From Aphanomyces cochlioides (taxonomy: Eukaryota > Oomycota > Saprolegniomycetes > Saprolegniales > Verrucalvaceae), in contig JAHQRK010000011.1 in assembly GCA_019828595.1 (NCBI GenBank), positions 1,364,001-1,428,000 of the forward strand: a stretch of 64,000 nucleotides of DNA, written 5' to 3'. Shown piece by piece: positions 30,922 through 43,217 of the stretch (position 1 is the first letter of the stretch; every line of letters begins with the position of its first letter). The notes below the pieces were generated by a model. It ran no database searches and was not told the origin of the DNA. It saw only the letters and a program-made list of their open reading frames with translations. Position numbers and translations under genes: made by a program.

Positions 30922-33176
30922 ATGAAAAGCACCAACGCAGAAGAATCCTCGGTTGTCATTGTCAAATTCGCCATGCAGCTCCTTAAGCTCATCCTCGTGG
31001 CAGGCGTCCACGTTGCTGCCCTTCGCGAAGTCGATCGGTGCACGACCATCCTCGTCGGAGCCAAGATACACCACCGCTTCTTCTATCACCAGGCTCATGC
31101 CATGAAATAGGCGTCGACAAGTGGATCGCCCATGACGACACACTCGAATGACTGCAGTGTGTGTGATTTTCGCATCACGAAAGTCCCGCAGCAGCAACAC
31201 GCTCGAGGCTCCCTGCGTAATGTTACCGAGTTTAAACTGGTCTACCCTCGCTATGGTACGTTGCTTTCTGTCGAGGCGCTAGACTCATGATGGGGTTAGT
31301 TGGTCATGAGCGTGGCGCGGTGGATTACTTTGAAGAAAACTTGGTCCCTGGCTTCTTCAACTGGAGCCACACGAAACCCATCGGTCAAATTCCGCAAGTC
31401 GAGACTTATGGCTACATCGAGGGCGTATATCCCATCATGAACGAACATCAACTGGCCATCGGCGAGAGCACCTGCGGCGCGAATCTATGGGCGAAACCAG
31501 TCTCCCACGGCGGCAACGCACTCTTTGACATCACAGAGCTGGCTCGTGTTGCCATGGAACGCACCAAGACAGCGCGAGAGGCTATCAGGCTCATGGGTAG
31601 TCTTGCTGAACAATACGGCTATTACTCAGGTTCCAACTGGGATGGCGAGCCGGAGTATGCCGACGCTGGCGAGACTTTAACTGTCGCCGACACGTTGGAA
31701 GGCTGGGTCTTTCACATCTTACCTGACGATACGGGTGCGTCTGCCGTCTGGGTTGCTCAGCGCATTCCCGACACGCACATCACAGCAATTGGCAACCAAT
31801 TTATCGTCCATCAAGTCAACCTGACCGATTCGGCAAACTTCCTCGGCTCGGCGAACTTGTACACCGTTGCAACCAGAAGCAAGCTCTCGGACGGCAAGTC
31901 TCCTTTCGATTTCACAGCCACGTATGCGTACAAGCAAGCGAATCCAGCATACTCGACACGCCGTCAATAACGAATCTTCACGCTCGCGAATCCATCGCTC
32001 GACTTGAGCCCAAACACTGATCCATTTGGAACGAATTATCCCTTCTCCGTGCCGATAAGATCTCTACTGATGTCGGCACTTTGACTCGTGCCTTAGGCCG
32101 CCAAACTATTGACAGCATGCGATCTCATGAGCTACCATCGTGACCACTACGAAGGGACTGACTTTGACTTAACCCAAGGACCAGCGGCTGGACCTTACGG
32201 GACTCCAAATCGCTACTGTAAGTGATCCCTTGCAGCTCTTGTGGCCTCATTGTGACGGCTTGTAGCTGTGGGCAAGCAACCGGCTTTAGGGTACTTTGAA
32301 CGAGCGATCTCGATTTATCGAGTCACGTACTCGTTCATGAGCTTGGCGCATCCATCCGACGTCAATGCTGGCTTGGTCTGGTGCGCTCGAGGTCGCGGAA
32401 ACACTCCTAACTCGACGTTAGGTTTGGTCCATTCGCGCCGCATGCCACGTCATACATGCCAGTCTATGCCAAGTCGTCGTCCATTCCTGCGGTCACGTCG
32501 CAAGGATCGCTTCTAAAGTTTGACTTCAACTCTGCATTTTGGATCAAGGTCCTCGTTGCAAATTACGCCGATCATTACTACAAGCATGTCATGCCGACAG
32601 TGTTGCAAGTCCAGCTCAAGGTGGAAAAGAGCGCCGCCGATGGTACGCCTCTTCGATTCACGCCTTGCTGACATTGCTGACAGCCCTTGCAGGTATCCAA
32701 GCCAAAGCGCAATCCATCTTGAAGACGCAGGGCGAAGCTGCTCTTGTGGAATACTTGACCAAGAGCAGTCAAGCGTTCGCCAACGCAACGCACGACACGT
32801 TCGTCGCTCTCTTTCAAGACATTGTGACGCGTTTCCACGATGGCTCCATCTTTGGCAACTTTACCAAAGAGTCGATGGACGTGCGGGCAATGGGCTATCC
32901 ATCGTGGTGGCTTGAACAAGTTGGCTATTTCGGGCCAAAGACGACTGGCAGTTCCACCGCTTTCTTGGTACTCGTCACCATCGCAGTGGTGGCTATGAGT
33001 GTCACCGTCGGCTTTTGGTTTGGCGGCTCCGAAAACTCTAATGGAGAGTTTTGTAATATTTTCGGTTGCCAGACGGGCCCTTACTGTATACTAGTACGAA
33101 AAGTGAAGGAAAGATTTCACGTACTGATTAGTTCGCGTAGTTTAATCAAGTGTTCCGTTTTCACAACTGGAGGATA
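30922..33176 (+). pseudogene. Decayed peptidase C69-like (secreted dipeptidase) gene with C-terminal membrane span
   Basis: The pieces in order are: a hydrophobic signal-like start (MQLLKLILVAGVHVAAL), CTTILVG with the expected N-terminal nucleophile Cys, GSPMTTHSNDC and CDFRITKVP, a 44-bp intron (31256-31299), VGHERGAVDYFEE, IGESTCGANLW, and ITELARVAMERTKTAREAI, all typical of peptidase family C69. Further downstream are GKQPALGYFERAISIYRVTYSF, an exon junction at about 32642-32693, and a membrane helix (LVLVTIAVVAMSVTV) near 32965. Lesions: in-frame TAG in AMK-TAG-AST (near 31109), in-frame TAA at 31968-31970 (RRQ then RIFTLANPSL in the same frame), and frame changes near 32060-32110 and 32390-32450. 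The gene is probably dead unless unusual splicing hides several of these. Confidence 0.75.
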
Positions 33177-33289
33177 GAGCATGATGTGGCAGCGACGATG
33201 AAGACGAGAGGAAGCAGCCACATTGTGTCGTCTATTTTCTCTGCTTAGATAAAGCTCTACTTGTTACAGTCCCTATCGTGCGTCTACAT

Positions 33290-36200
33290 CTAGCGGTTGT
33301 AGTAGTGGTGGTTTTGATCGTCGTCCACAACACTGTCGTCGTCTTTCTTGAGCATCCCAAGGTGCGTCTGGAGCGAGCCCAATTGAGTTTCGAGTTGCAG
33401 CTCACGCGCGACGCTTTCGCTCAGAAGTTGCTCTAAGTACTTGACTCGGGCCTTGTCGGGTACAATGGAGAGAGTATCACGGAGCATGTTGGCTTTGTTG
33501 CGCTCTCTGGCACGCTCCGCAGCTGCCGCGGTCATTTCGGATAGGGTTTGCTTCAAGTCGAGTTGTTCCTTGTGCTGCGAAAGTAATTGGGGGGAACCGT
33601 TCTGTGGAGCAACTAACTTCTGAATGGATTTGCGCCGCGTCGATGTAGGTCTTGATGGATAGTCGTCGTCGTCGTTTTCACTGAGTGACGATGCATCTGA
33701 AAAGTATGTCGATTCTGATCGATCGTTGGAAGCGGAGAGAGACAAGTGGTTCTCCTCTAGTCGGTAGGTATCACATGCAGATGGAATCGCTATGTCGCTC
33801 GACTAAATGCCACAATGAGTATGATGCACTTGTTGTCTCTACTGTACCTTGCAGAGGGGATCTAATGATTCCACATAAGCGGGGTGCATTTCTGGATCCC
33901 ATCGGAAGAAAAGACCTTCCCAGAGTACGACACGCTTCAAGTTTGCTCGTGGGAAGAGGACGCGGGGTGTTCGCTGGTAGTTGGGGTTTGTGTATGCGGC
34001 AGGGTTTTCCAAAACGGGTGTCCACGCGCTCTCTGTGTCTTTCCAGACATGGACTTTGACGCGTTCTTGCTCTGAGTTGTACAGGAACGTGCCGTACAGG
34101 CCAGAGAACAATGCGTCGACAATATGCAGGAGGAATTTTTCGTTGAATTCAAAGCCAGTGGGGAACTGACGGGTCATTTGCCACACAGAGTCGAGAAACT
34201 GAAGCATGACGGGGGATCTACACAGAAATGATGAGATGAAGCACACAACAAAGGGTGAAGTACCGTTCGTTGGGCATATCAGCTACATCTTTACCAACAC
34301 CGATACGATCGTGGAACTTGTGGCCAAACGAGCACCATTCCTTCTCAATGAGCCCGGCAAAACCACGGATAGTACGGTAGTGGGGATCCAGAATCAATTG
34401 AGCAATACCACACAATTGCGGTGTTCGATCCCATCCATCACTGCAATGGACCAAGACCGACGCGCCTTCATCATGCAATATCTGTGCAATTCGGCAACCA
34501 CCCGACAAGATCTTCATGATGTGTTTGAGCCAACGCGTTTCTACAAAAAAGGCTTGCATCGAACTCCCAAAGGAAGGCCAATTTACCGTGTAGGGCGCTG
34601 TGAAAGCCCTTGTGTCCATCGTCACCGACGCTTGGTTGGACCAAATCTACCAAAGGAAGATGAGATGACTGACAGTCAGCGCCACCGTCTTACTCTGCAA
34701 CAAATCGATGGATTCACGCATCTTGTGAATATTGGCAATACCCAAGAATTCAACCACGGCGTTGTCGTAGTGGCTCGAATTTTCCACACCTTTGCCTTTC
34801 AAACGATTACCTTGTGTTGCTAAATTCTTTCTGGCGTCGACAATGTGTAGAGGTGGAGCAACGCCACCGCTGTTCTTGTTTGCGCTGTCTCGATATGTCT
34901 TGAGCAAAATTCGATCGGCCTCGCAACGTTTGGATTGAAGACCATAGTTCGGTTGACTCGATCGTGCCAAGACGCACTTGTTATCTGGGTGACGCCACAC
35001 GACAATTGGAAGACGTGCCCGTGATCGAAACCGCGCGGATTGGACGAGTTGATCTTCAGACATGCACGAGGGCACGACCATGAGCTGAGGATACGTCTGA
35101 CTGAAGCGGCATTTGGGATTCTTGAGCAATCTCCATGTTATTGCGTTGGGATCCGAGTTGTCGTCATTGCCGAGGAAACCTAGCCGTTGGTACTCTTGCA
35201 TGGGACTGTAAACAAGCCAGCCATTGACGTCATCGCTCACAGGTGACTTGCCAGCCTCGACACGAGCCGCTTTGTACGTGAATGCAAAGAGATGTTGGAT
35301 CGAGATCTGTGGTCGCATTTTGGACATGAGAACTTGCAACCACCGAATGTCAGGGGTTTGGGTCGGTGCATCGAACGATGGTTTGTGTGTGTACGCATCG
35401 TGCATTGAGAGACATATCTTTCGGAGATCTTTGCACGTGAGTGTTAGCTTGACACCATCGCGATGGATTGGATGGAGCGCAGCAAGAGCCACCTCAAAGG
35501 AACCATATCGGGCCGATGTGTCGTATGGCATGAAGGCGATCCGAAAGTTTGTTATCTTCATCACACCTTGCACAGCGCGTTCTTTCTGTGAGATGACGAC
35601 CATGTTCGTCACGCGCTGGACGAGTTCGACAACGTGTTCACCATCGAGAAGAGTGAGTTCGAGATCAGGGTCTTGCACGGGGAAGCTTGTGTTTTTGTTT
35701 TCGATGAGCCACTGGTCAAGGTCTTCACAGCTATCACTGCTCTCAGCGACCGTAACGCCATTGGCATTGCTTCCATTCGCGCCGTTCTTCTTCGGCGTCT
35801 TGTACATGACTTTGCCCTGCTCGAGAGCTTCCATGAAGCGATCCCGGTCGTCAGCACCAAAGAATGTGATTTTCTTGTTGATCACTGGAGCTTGACCCTT
35901 CTCAATCCGAAGTTGGAGCCCAAATCTCTGGTACGGCTTGGCATTCACGGCGGCGCACGAATACTCCTCGCGCTCATTTGGATTTGTTGGCGCGAGGAAA
36001 CACAACATGCGACGACTTGTATCAATTTGAACGAGGACACTCGACTTCTTGCTCATGCTCATAGTCATTTGGTCAATCAGATTGTCTGCCTTCTTCACCG
36101 TAAACGTGTAGGTTGAGTCGCTCGATTTGGATGCCGATGCTGATGCGTGGGAAGCTGTCGTTCCGTTCGTTGTGATTGAGCTGCTGCTATGTCCTTTGAC

Positions 36201-36689
36201 GCCAAATATCGGCTGGCTGGCCATTTTTCGGACAGTTGGGGTTTCAGCCACATCAGTCGCAATTTCCATGGACGTAGATGGTCGAGCATACGACGAGGTG
36301 CCTTCATCGCTTCGAGGGATCTCAAAGTTCATGCTGTAGCTATGCGCAGGTGCTGGAGCAGGATACTTCAATCTTGGGAGGGGCGCGGCTGCCGGCTGCT
36401 TGTGTAGATCGGACGTCATAAAGTCTGACGCTGTACCATACGACCCATATGTGCCTTCATCAATCGTTGGCGGCGCTGTCATGCCACTCGACGCCGACTT
36501 TGATTTGACACTGTTGAAGTGCATCATGTTGGACGCATCGAGAGTCGCTTGTGCTGCTTTCATGACGCTCTGTTCAGCCTGCAAGAGTTTTTCCATCGTC
36601 GAACTATCAAACGTGCTCTGGCGCTCGAATTGTATCCGCTCCTGCTCATCGATATCCTCGATGGACGGGATCTTCATAGACGTCGACAT
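33290..36689 (-). CDS. Myotubularin-family phosphoinositide 3-phosphatase, five exons
   Basis: Exons 36689-34694, 34646-34587, 34540-34264, 34217-33848 and 33802-33290 join through 45-47-bp introns to 1071 residues, with phase consistent throughout. About residues 220-420 hold a GRAM/PH-like region (LLDGEHVVELVQRVTNMVVI, VQGVMKITNFRIAFMPYD). The phosphatase core follows (WLVYSPMQEYQRLGFL, RLPIVVWRHPDNKCVLARSSQP) with the complete P-loop VHCSDGWDRTPQL, i.e. Cys-x5-Arg, so the enzyme should be active on PI3P or PI(3,5)P2 in endosomal traffic. A downstream block (WTPVLENPAAY) belongs to the same fold. The last 170 residues are a Ser/Asp region and a short coiled coil (KARVKYLEQLLSESVAREL). The N-terminal 200 residues are disordered. 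Confidence 0.9.
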
Positions 36690-36830
36690 GGTCTGCTCGC
36701 TGCCGCCTCTGAATGCTTCTCGTGAGTAATTCCGTCAACTGTCTTCTAGTATCACACTATCTGGACAATACAAATTTCAAGACAACTGTAAATAGTGTGA
36801 TTGGCTGTTGGGAAAAACACACTATTACTG

Positions 36831-37798
36831 CTAAATGGACCGAAAATCACACCGCTTGCCGCCAAAGCAGTATGGACAGCTCTCGTTCTCGACAAACTCT
36901 GGCGATGCTTGCTCTTCCGCCGTGAGTGGATTGCGGCACACATAACACATGCGAATGTGCTCTGCTGGCTTCAAGTCTGGCGTGATGGCCACGCGGTCGT
37001 CGTAGATGTAGCAGTCGCCTCGGTAGTGAGCGCCACCGCACTTGTCGAAGTAGTTGAGAATCCCGCCATCGAGTTGGTACACGTTGGTGTAGCCGTCCTG
37101 CTGCAGTGCATATGCAGCCTTCTCGCAACGAACGCCGCCTGTGCAAAACATCACGATCGGTTTGTCCTTGGCGACATCTTTCAGCTGTGTCTTGGCTTCC
37201 TGTGGAAACGAACGAAAGCTCTTGATGTTGAGATCGACTGCCTTGTCAAACGTGCCCAAACGAATCTACGACATAATATGTGGTCGTTGTCGACAACAGC
37301 GACGTCTTACCTCGTAGTCATTCCTACAAAAATACGTCGTGTTTATCATCGCAAACTCGAGTTGTGCATGACGACGTACCGTGTGTCCAAGATGAGCACG
37401 TCTTTGTCTTGATCCATCCACTCTTTGAATTCTTCGGGGGCAATATGGTCGGCGAGACCGTCCACGGCTGGTTTGACATTGTCCATGCCCATCGAAATCA
37501 CTTCTCTCTTGATGCGGACGAGGAATTTACGCAGCGTGGGTGTTTCCGTATACGAATCTTTGTACACGATCGGCGTCAAGTTGGCATGCACGTCGTTGCT
37601 CAGGAACGACTGCATGGCCTGGGCAGCATGGGAGGGACCGCTGAGTCGGATGTTGACACCTTCTGTCGTGAGCAAGATTGTGCCAAATAGCTCTGGCGAC
37701 AGCTCTGCCGCTCGGTCGAGGATCTTCTGCTTCAATGCAGGCAGATCGGCCTCCAGAAGCACGCCAAACTTGTACGCGGACGAGTTGATACACGCCAT
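36831..37798 (-). CDS. Rhodanese-domain protein of the TrhO (tRNA uridine hydroxylase) type, with a 13-bp exon
   Basis: Exons 37798-37380, 37323-37311 and 37265-36831 give 288 residues. The middle exon is only 13 bp and encodes the end of TRNDYE, the strictly conserved R-N-x-Y-E motif of this family. The N-terminal acylphosphatase-like part (GTILLTTEGVNIRLSG) is followed by the rhodanese domain with the active-site Cys in MFCTGGVRCEKAAY and YQLDGGILNYF. The C-terminal Cys pairs (CYVCRNPL and SCPYCFGGKRC) suggest a zinc site. Bacterial TrhO makes 5-hydroxyuridine at tRNA position 34 using O2. The start at 37798 is the first ATG; an open frame continues upstream to 37837. Confidence 0.88.
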
Positions 37799-39155
37799 CG
37801 AAAGTGGCCGCCCGCCATCGATTGGCTTCCGCGGCAACTCGGTCTGATTGGTTCTTTTGATGAGCCGTTTCTATAACTCAAACGCGAGTGAAACCGCTGA
37901 AACGCTCCATGGTCGTCATCAAGTTGTCGTCAGTCGTGTGTTGCGTTTGAAGCTGAAGCCGACATGTCGATCTTGGCGTGGCGCGCGCCAAATGCTCCGT
38001 CAAGAGCAAGCCGTTGCCCACGTTGGTCACGAATTGCATCTTCAACGTGCGGTGTGACTTCAATCAGTTACGACCACGACACACTCGCAGTTTGTCCTGA
38101 TCGAGCTTGTCGCATGCTGACCATGATGCCAACTTGAGCGAGAAAACACACGCAAACATTCGACAACGGCTTGAAAATCCTGGCGTGCGCAACCTCTCAA
38201 GAGTGGCGGAGATTCCCATGAGCCGAAAATAGCAACGATCAGTCTCATGCCTTCGACATCCTGCATGTCACTCTGGAGATACATACGCCAAGAGTCACCC
38301 AACAAAGACCCATCCAGTCGTCCTCATGTTATCGAACGTTTTCGTCTCATGTGAGGGGCTCCAACATGAGCTATTCCAGTCGTGTTTCCACTCGATGCTT
38401 GTACCGCCATCGCTTTCGACAAAACGCCAAGAGGGCCAAGCGGTGTATTAATAAAGTATCCCGTCAACCGACTCTACAGTATATTCACCTGGGGAGAATA
38501 TCGCTTCCAAAATAGCCGCAACCAGAGAAAAAAAAGACGGTCGCGTCATTTCTGTGCATCTCGCGCCGCCATCTCGACGTGGCCTCGTCATAGACAAGCA
38601 AAATGGCCGAGCTAGAAGCCCGACGCGAGGTTGAGTGAGTCAGGGAACGACTCGTAGAAACGTACTCGTTCGTGGCTCATCCCCGAGTGTGAGTACACAT
38701 TCTCGGCCAGACGTTAATCCTCTACTTGCCATGACACATGCGTCCTGACGTCAGAATAACGAAGGGATGGAAGACAGGATTACACCATGACTCTGCGCGC
38801 AGTTGTAATCCCAACATGCATCGATAACGCTCGAAATGACGACCCATGGATTGGCTACAAAGGTTTGTCCGATATTTTAAACTTGGTTTCACTATACATG
38901 ACTGATATGGGGCAGTTATGGACCGTTTTCTATCCTGAAAATAGCCGTGGTGATGAAATTCCGGGCCATTTTTAGCGCAAGGTTGAACAGAAGCTCCTCC
39001 CAAGTGAAGCTTCGCCTCGCCCCACATGAACATTTTTTCGATAGATTGGCGTGGCATCTCGAATCACACATTGTAACCAACAAACCAACGTCGAAGGGTC
39101 AGTCGGTCATTTTCGAATCCACCACAATCGCCAGCACACACATATAGACTCACGG
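37799..39155. other. Intergenic, no supported gene
   Basis: Minus-strand short frames at 38305-38060 and 38063-37878 are rich in codons seen in local genes and could be exons of one small gene (for example GMRLIVAIFGSWESPPLL, then KMQFVTNVGNGLLLTEHLA), but splice joins were not convincing and no family is recognised. 38306-39155 shows nothing beyond a probable promoter for the kinase. Confidence 0.3.
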
Positions 39156-39974
39156 ATGGAGCGGTATACCCAGCCACGCATTCTCTTTGATGCACCCTAC
39201 GGCAGCGTCTACTCGTACCAAGACACGGAAGCACAGACCAAAGTGGTCATCAAGAGCGTCAGCCTCGCACAACGCATGGAGTGCGCGAATGCACGAGGGG
39301 CAGAAGACATCATGCGCGAGATCAAAACCACAACGACACTCAATGAAAATGGAGGACATCCCAATATTGTACACATGATCGACCACTTCACGCAAGACGG
39401 ATGCAGCCACCTCGTGCTCGAGTACTGCAACCAAGGAGACCTCCTCACAGTCCAGCAACGAGAACCCTCAGGTCGCTTTGACCTCGCGCGTGGACTACTG
39501 TACTTTCGAGACATTCTTCTCGGCGTCCAGTTTATGCACAAACACAATCTTGCCCATCGAGACCTGTCCCTGGAGAACGTTTTTGTCAAGGATGGCCGTT
39601 GCAAGCTTGGGGACTTTGGACTGAGCGTCGATGCCACCACCCCAACGAGCGGATCGGTGGGGAAGAAGATGTACATGGCCCCTGAAGTCGTCGAAGGTCA
39701 TCAATACGATCCCAAGGCCGCGGACATTTGGTCCCTTGGCGTCGTCCTCTTCGTCATGCTCACCGGTGTCCCTCTCTTTGAGATCGCCTCGACAAAGGAC
39801 AAACTGTACCGGGCCGTGACGCGACAGGGTCTTCAACCTGTCCTGATGATCTGCCGGAAGAAGGGATTCCTCACCGCCGCCGTCTCAGATCTCCTCGAGA
39901 AGATGCTTGTGATCAACCCCGAGAACCGCATGTACATTGAAGACATCCTGAGCCATGAGGCCATGCAGTTGTAG
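39156..39974 (+). CDS. Small single-exon Ser/Thr protein kinase
   Basis: The 272-residue protein is essentially a bare kinase domain. Motifs: VVIKSV (ATP-binding Lys, near residue 30), HLVLEYCNQGDLL, AHRDLSLENVFV (catalytic loop with Ser in place of the usual Lys after HRDL), LGDFGLSVD, GKKMYMAPEVV and AADIWSLGVVLFVMLTG. The glycine-rich loop is weak (DAPYGSVYSY). The HRDLSLEN form is common in oomycete-specific expanded kinase families. The ATG at 39156 is chosen because the domain starts directly after it; the open frame upstream to 39051 is non-coding in character. Substrate and pathway are unknown. No introns, unlike its neighbours. Confidence 0.85.
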   Translation: MERYTQPRILFDAPYGSVYSYQDTEAQTKVVIKSVSLAQRMECANARGAEDIMREIKTTTTLNENGGHPNIVHMIDHFTQDGCSHLVLEYCNQGDLLTVQQREPSGRFDLARGLLYFRDILLGVQFMHKHNLAHRDLSLENVFVKDGRCKLGDFGLSVDATTPTSGSVGKKMYMAPEVVEGHQYDPKAADIWSLGVVLFVMLTGVPLFEIASTKDKLYRAVTRQGLQPVLMICRKKGFLTAAVSDLLEKMLVINPENRMYIEDILSHEAMQL

Positions 39975-40100
39975 ATAGGAAGCACACCACAGACGTATTA
40001 TTTATTCAATATAGACCAACCATGCTGATTATCGCATTTCAACCCAGCACAATCGGACTCTCGACAAGAACACTGACGAACACGGACGCGGTTTAAATAG

Positions 40101-41246
40101 TTACGCGACGGGCGACGTAGCAGGAGCAGGTTCTTGGCTCGCTTGGGCTGTCCGCGCACTGTAGTATTTGTCCAAGATGGCTCGGATCTCGGCCACTTTG
40201 GCGTCTGGCTGAAGGTCCACGGGGCTCACCTTTGGTTGGCTCTCAAGGGAATCGACATGGTCGACCATGAAGAGGATAGCCTCTTCAAGCATCCTTTGTT
40301 TCTTCAGCATATCCACCTTCCACTTGTCCATCAGTTGAGACGTCTCCTGGCGCAACGCTTGCTTTTCGCCTTCGAGGAGCTGGAGCGCTGTTCGCTTGAG
40401 CTCGTTTGTAGCTTCCGTCACGACCATGTCGAGTTCTTGCTTGGCCTTGAGCGGTTGCTGTCTCGACATGCCGTGAGTCCATCCTCGCACGTACGAGGCT
40501 TGCATGTCACGGTCGAGACGCATTTGCAAGAGTTGGGCTTGAAGTGCTTCAATCTCCGCTGCCTGCGACGCAACCTTCATGTTGGCTTCAGTCATTTCGT
40601 GAAGGAGCACTTTGTTCTTCTCCGTCAGCTCTTGCAGCGCCATCGCCATTTGAACCTCTCGCTGAGTCAATGGAAGGGTGTGACTGCTTGGTGGGGAAGG
40701 TGGAGATGGAGGAGCAACGGGCGACTCTTGAGCATCTCCACGAAAAAAGCGTAGCATGACGAAAGAAGTCGCATCAGTCGTAGACAGCTTGGAGTAGACT
40801 GACGGAAGCGAGTGGACGGGCTCGCCATTCACAGCGACCAAGCAGTCACCAAGTCGAATCCGCTCCGATGCTTCAGCAGGACCAATGTCACCGGCGTGGA
40901 GTCTGCGAAACGAAGTCACGACGACAGACTCGTGCGTTCGGTCATCCATGGCCAAGCAGATGCCGAGTCCATGCGCATCTTTCTGGAGGAGCACGTCATA
41001 GATTCCACGCTCGCCAGCGTCGACAGCTTGAGATTGTGGAGCGGGTGAAACAAGGCGGCACGTTAAGGTATCATCCACGGCGGGATCTTCATCGTCTCGG
41101 CGGACTTCTTCGTACGAATAATTTGGAGAGATGGATGTGCGGCGGCTTGCCATGGCTGGTGATTTCCACGAGTTGAGGGAGCGGAGAAAGCGACTGGGCA
41201 AGAGAGCAGCGGCAGCAGCCGATGTTGTCGACCTCATCGGTTTCAT
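40101..41246 (-). CDS. PDZ-domain protein with C-terminal coiled coil
   Basis: From the ATG at 41246 (M-K-P-M start) the protein has 381 residues. About residues 80-175 form a PDZ domain: GLGICLAMDD in the position of the carboxylate-binding loop, then ERIRLGDCLVAVNGEPV, the classic PDZ strand-turn. A Pro/Ser-rich linker follows, then about 130 residues of coiled coil (VQMAMALQELTEKNKVLLHE and following). This layout suits an adaptor that binds C-terminal peptides and self-associates. No catalytic domain. The open frame extends upstream to 41435 but is probably 5' leader. It is convergent with the kinase, 126 bp apart. Confidence 0.8.
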   Translation of the reverse strand: MKPMRSTTSAAAAALLPSRFLRSLNSWKSPAMASRRTSISPNYSYEEVRRDDEDPAVDDTLTCRLVSPAPQSQAVDAGERGIYDVLLQKDAHGLGICLAMDDRTHESVVVTSFRRLHAGDIGPAEASERIRLGDCLVAVNGEPVHSLPSVYSKLSTTDATSFVMLRFFRGDAQESPVAPPSPPSPPSSHTLPLTQREVQMAMALQELTEKNKVLLHEMTEANMKVASQAAEIEALQAQLLQMRLDRDMQASYVRGWTHGMSRQQPLKAKQELDMVVTEATNELKRTALQLLEGEKQALRQETSQLMDKWKVDMLKKQRMLEEAILFMVDHVDSLESQPKVSPVDLQPDAKVAEIRAILDKYYSARTAQASQEPAPATSPVA

Positions 41247-41467
41247 CTCAACTTTTGTTGGGAACTCAACAGGCAAGCCCCGACCCCTACACTCTTGTGA
41301 GAAACCGTCTAAACACGCCACGCATTCGAATCGAAGGATAGCTCTCCCATTGCGTCTCTCCCAAGATGGATAGATAACGTAAAGAAGCGACAAATCTATG
41401 CCTGCTTCGATGGCACATGGTGGATGTCGCATCAAGCATCCACGCAGCTATCCGTGCTTACCACTGT

Positions 41468-41540
41468 CGAGCAAGAGGAATTCCCCGAAAACAGGGCAAC
41501 AGGGTCCCCTGTTCACGGGGAATCCGGATAACGTCCGGAT
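41468..41540. repeat. Imperfect inverted repeat at the gene-island/transposon boundary
   Basis: GGAATTCCCCGAAAACAGGG and CCCCTGTTCACGGGGAATCC face each other across a short spacer, forming a long stem with two or three mismatches, followed by CCGGATAACGTCCGGATAA. It could be a terminator-like structure, a foldback element or an end of a mobile element; no matching partner was found nearby. Confidence 0.6.
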
Positions 41541-41599
41541 AAAATAGAATTATCTTAAATAAGAACTGATGCGTGCAAACACCCACTAACGACAATCAA

Positions 41600-43217
41600 T
41601 CACACGCCATGGACTGTGTGTCGGATGACTACCTCCTTCAAGCTGTAAGATTGAACATTACCAAAGAACCAATCACTTAGCATGAGTATATACCAGCAGA
41701 GGTAATCAATCACATAAAGACCCACGACTTTGGGAACTTTGTGTTTTTACGCAGTTGCCTCGATGAATTGAGCCTTCATCAGGGCTTTCGAGTGCACCAA
41801 AAGTACAGGAACAAGCGAGGTGGCAAATGCATTTGCAAAAAAGACAGTTGTACATTCTTTGTCTGCGCCAATTCAAAGAAGGACCTCTCCATTTCAATCA
41901 CCTCAATGAACCTGGTCCACAATCACCCCCTCTTCCATACATTCTCGACTGCACCCCACCCTGCAGTAAACAAAGACATGGTAAGAACTGAAATATTCAA
42001 GAATACTACACTTCTAGAAATTTACAATTAACGTGATTTCTAGTACTTCTAGACTTTCCAGATATTCTTTGACTTCAATGACTCATGCAACTTCTGCATA
42101 CTTTGAAAGTTCAAGATGTCTCACTTTTCAGTAGATCCTCGACACTCTTCTATCAAGTCTTAGTACAAGCACAGTCGCTGAAGATCCACGGAAAATTACT
42201 GGAAAGTATGTTATTGATCGCGTGCGAGAAGCTTGTGGCGAGATAATTTCAAAATCCTTTGCGAGTCGGGCTAAAAGAAAGATTGTCGACTGTCTGTTCG
42301 GAACTGTTGACATCGCCTTCAAAAAAGTCAGAAGCTATTTTACTGTGATCCAGTCACATAACCCTGGCACATTTTGCAAGGTCGAAACTCAAGATGGAGC
42401 TTTCTTTCGAAGTATCATGATTCCAAAGTTTTGTATTGATGCATTTCCTAATTGCCAACCTCTGATTGCCCTTGACGGTAAGAAATGGTATTTTCTTGAC
42501 TACACACTTAAAGATTCCAGGTGCACATATGAAAGACCTAATGAACACAAATGGCATCTTTTATTAGCCACAGCCAAAGATCCAAATAATCACATAATTG
42601 TGCTTGGTACGACAAAAGATTGCTTGGTGATTTTGAATGACTATTAGGGCTTGCAATCGTTCCTGTTGAGAACCAAGCACATTGGACCTGGTTCCTTCAT
42701 TGCCTGCAGGAATCATTGGTACTTATATCCTCTATCGTTTTGGTATCAGATAGAATGAAAGGTGGGTTATGAATATTAGGTTGGATATGAATTTTAGTGT
42801 GTGTGCATTCTATATTTTTCTATATTTTCTGCATGTTTTTTCAAGTTCTAGTAGTTGCAAAAGAGCAAAACGTACTGAAACTTCTTGAAGTGAAATTACT
42901 TCTATACATTTCTAGAGTCCATCTTCAGCTACATGAATGGTACTTAACACAGTGTAGGTTTGATCAATGCAGTGCGAGACGTCTGCCCGCAAAACGCACA
43001 CAGATATTGTATGCGCCATATCGTAGCAAACATCAATTGCACCACTGGCCAACATCTCTCCCCAGTCGAAGAGTCTCTAGTTTACAGATTGGCGAGGTCT
43101 GACAGCGTCGAATCGTTCGATCGAAACTTAGAGAAGCTTAGAGCATTCAACGAATGTCTGGAGAGACATACAATCAACTCTACCAGTAAGGACCCATCAG
43201 TCATTATTAATTTATAG
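41600..43217 (+). pseudogene. MULE (Mutator-like) transposase, 5' part, disrupted
   Basis: A FLYWCH/FAR1-like zinc module appears first (GGKCICKKDSCTFFVC...MNLVHNHPL, about 41820-41930). The transposase region follows in shifted frames: ITGKYVIDRVREACG, PLIALDGKKWYFLDYTLKD (first DDE Asp), LLLATAKDPNNHIIVL, VENQAHWTWFLHCLQ, VSDRMKG and, after a gap at 42770-42955, LINAVRDVCPQNAHRYCMRH. Several stops and frame changes exist. The coding similarity stops near 43217 and resumes at 44769 after a pogo element. Confidence 0.8.
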
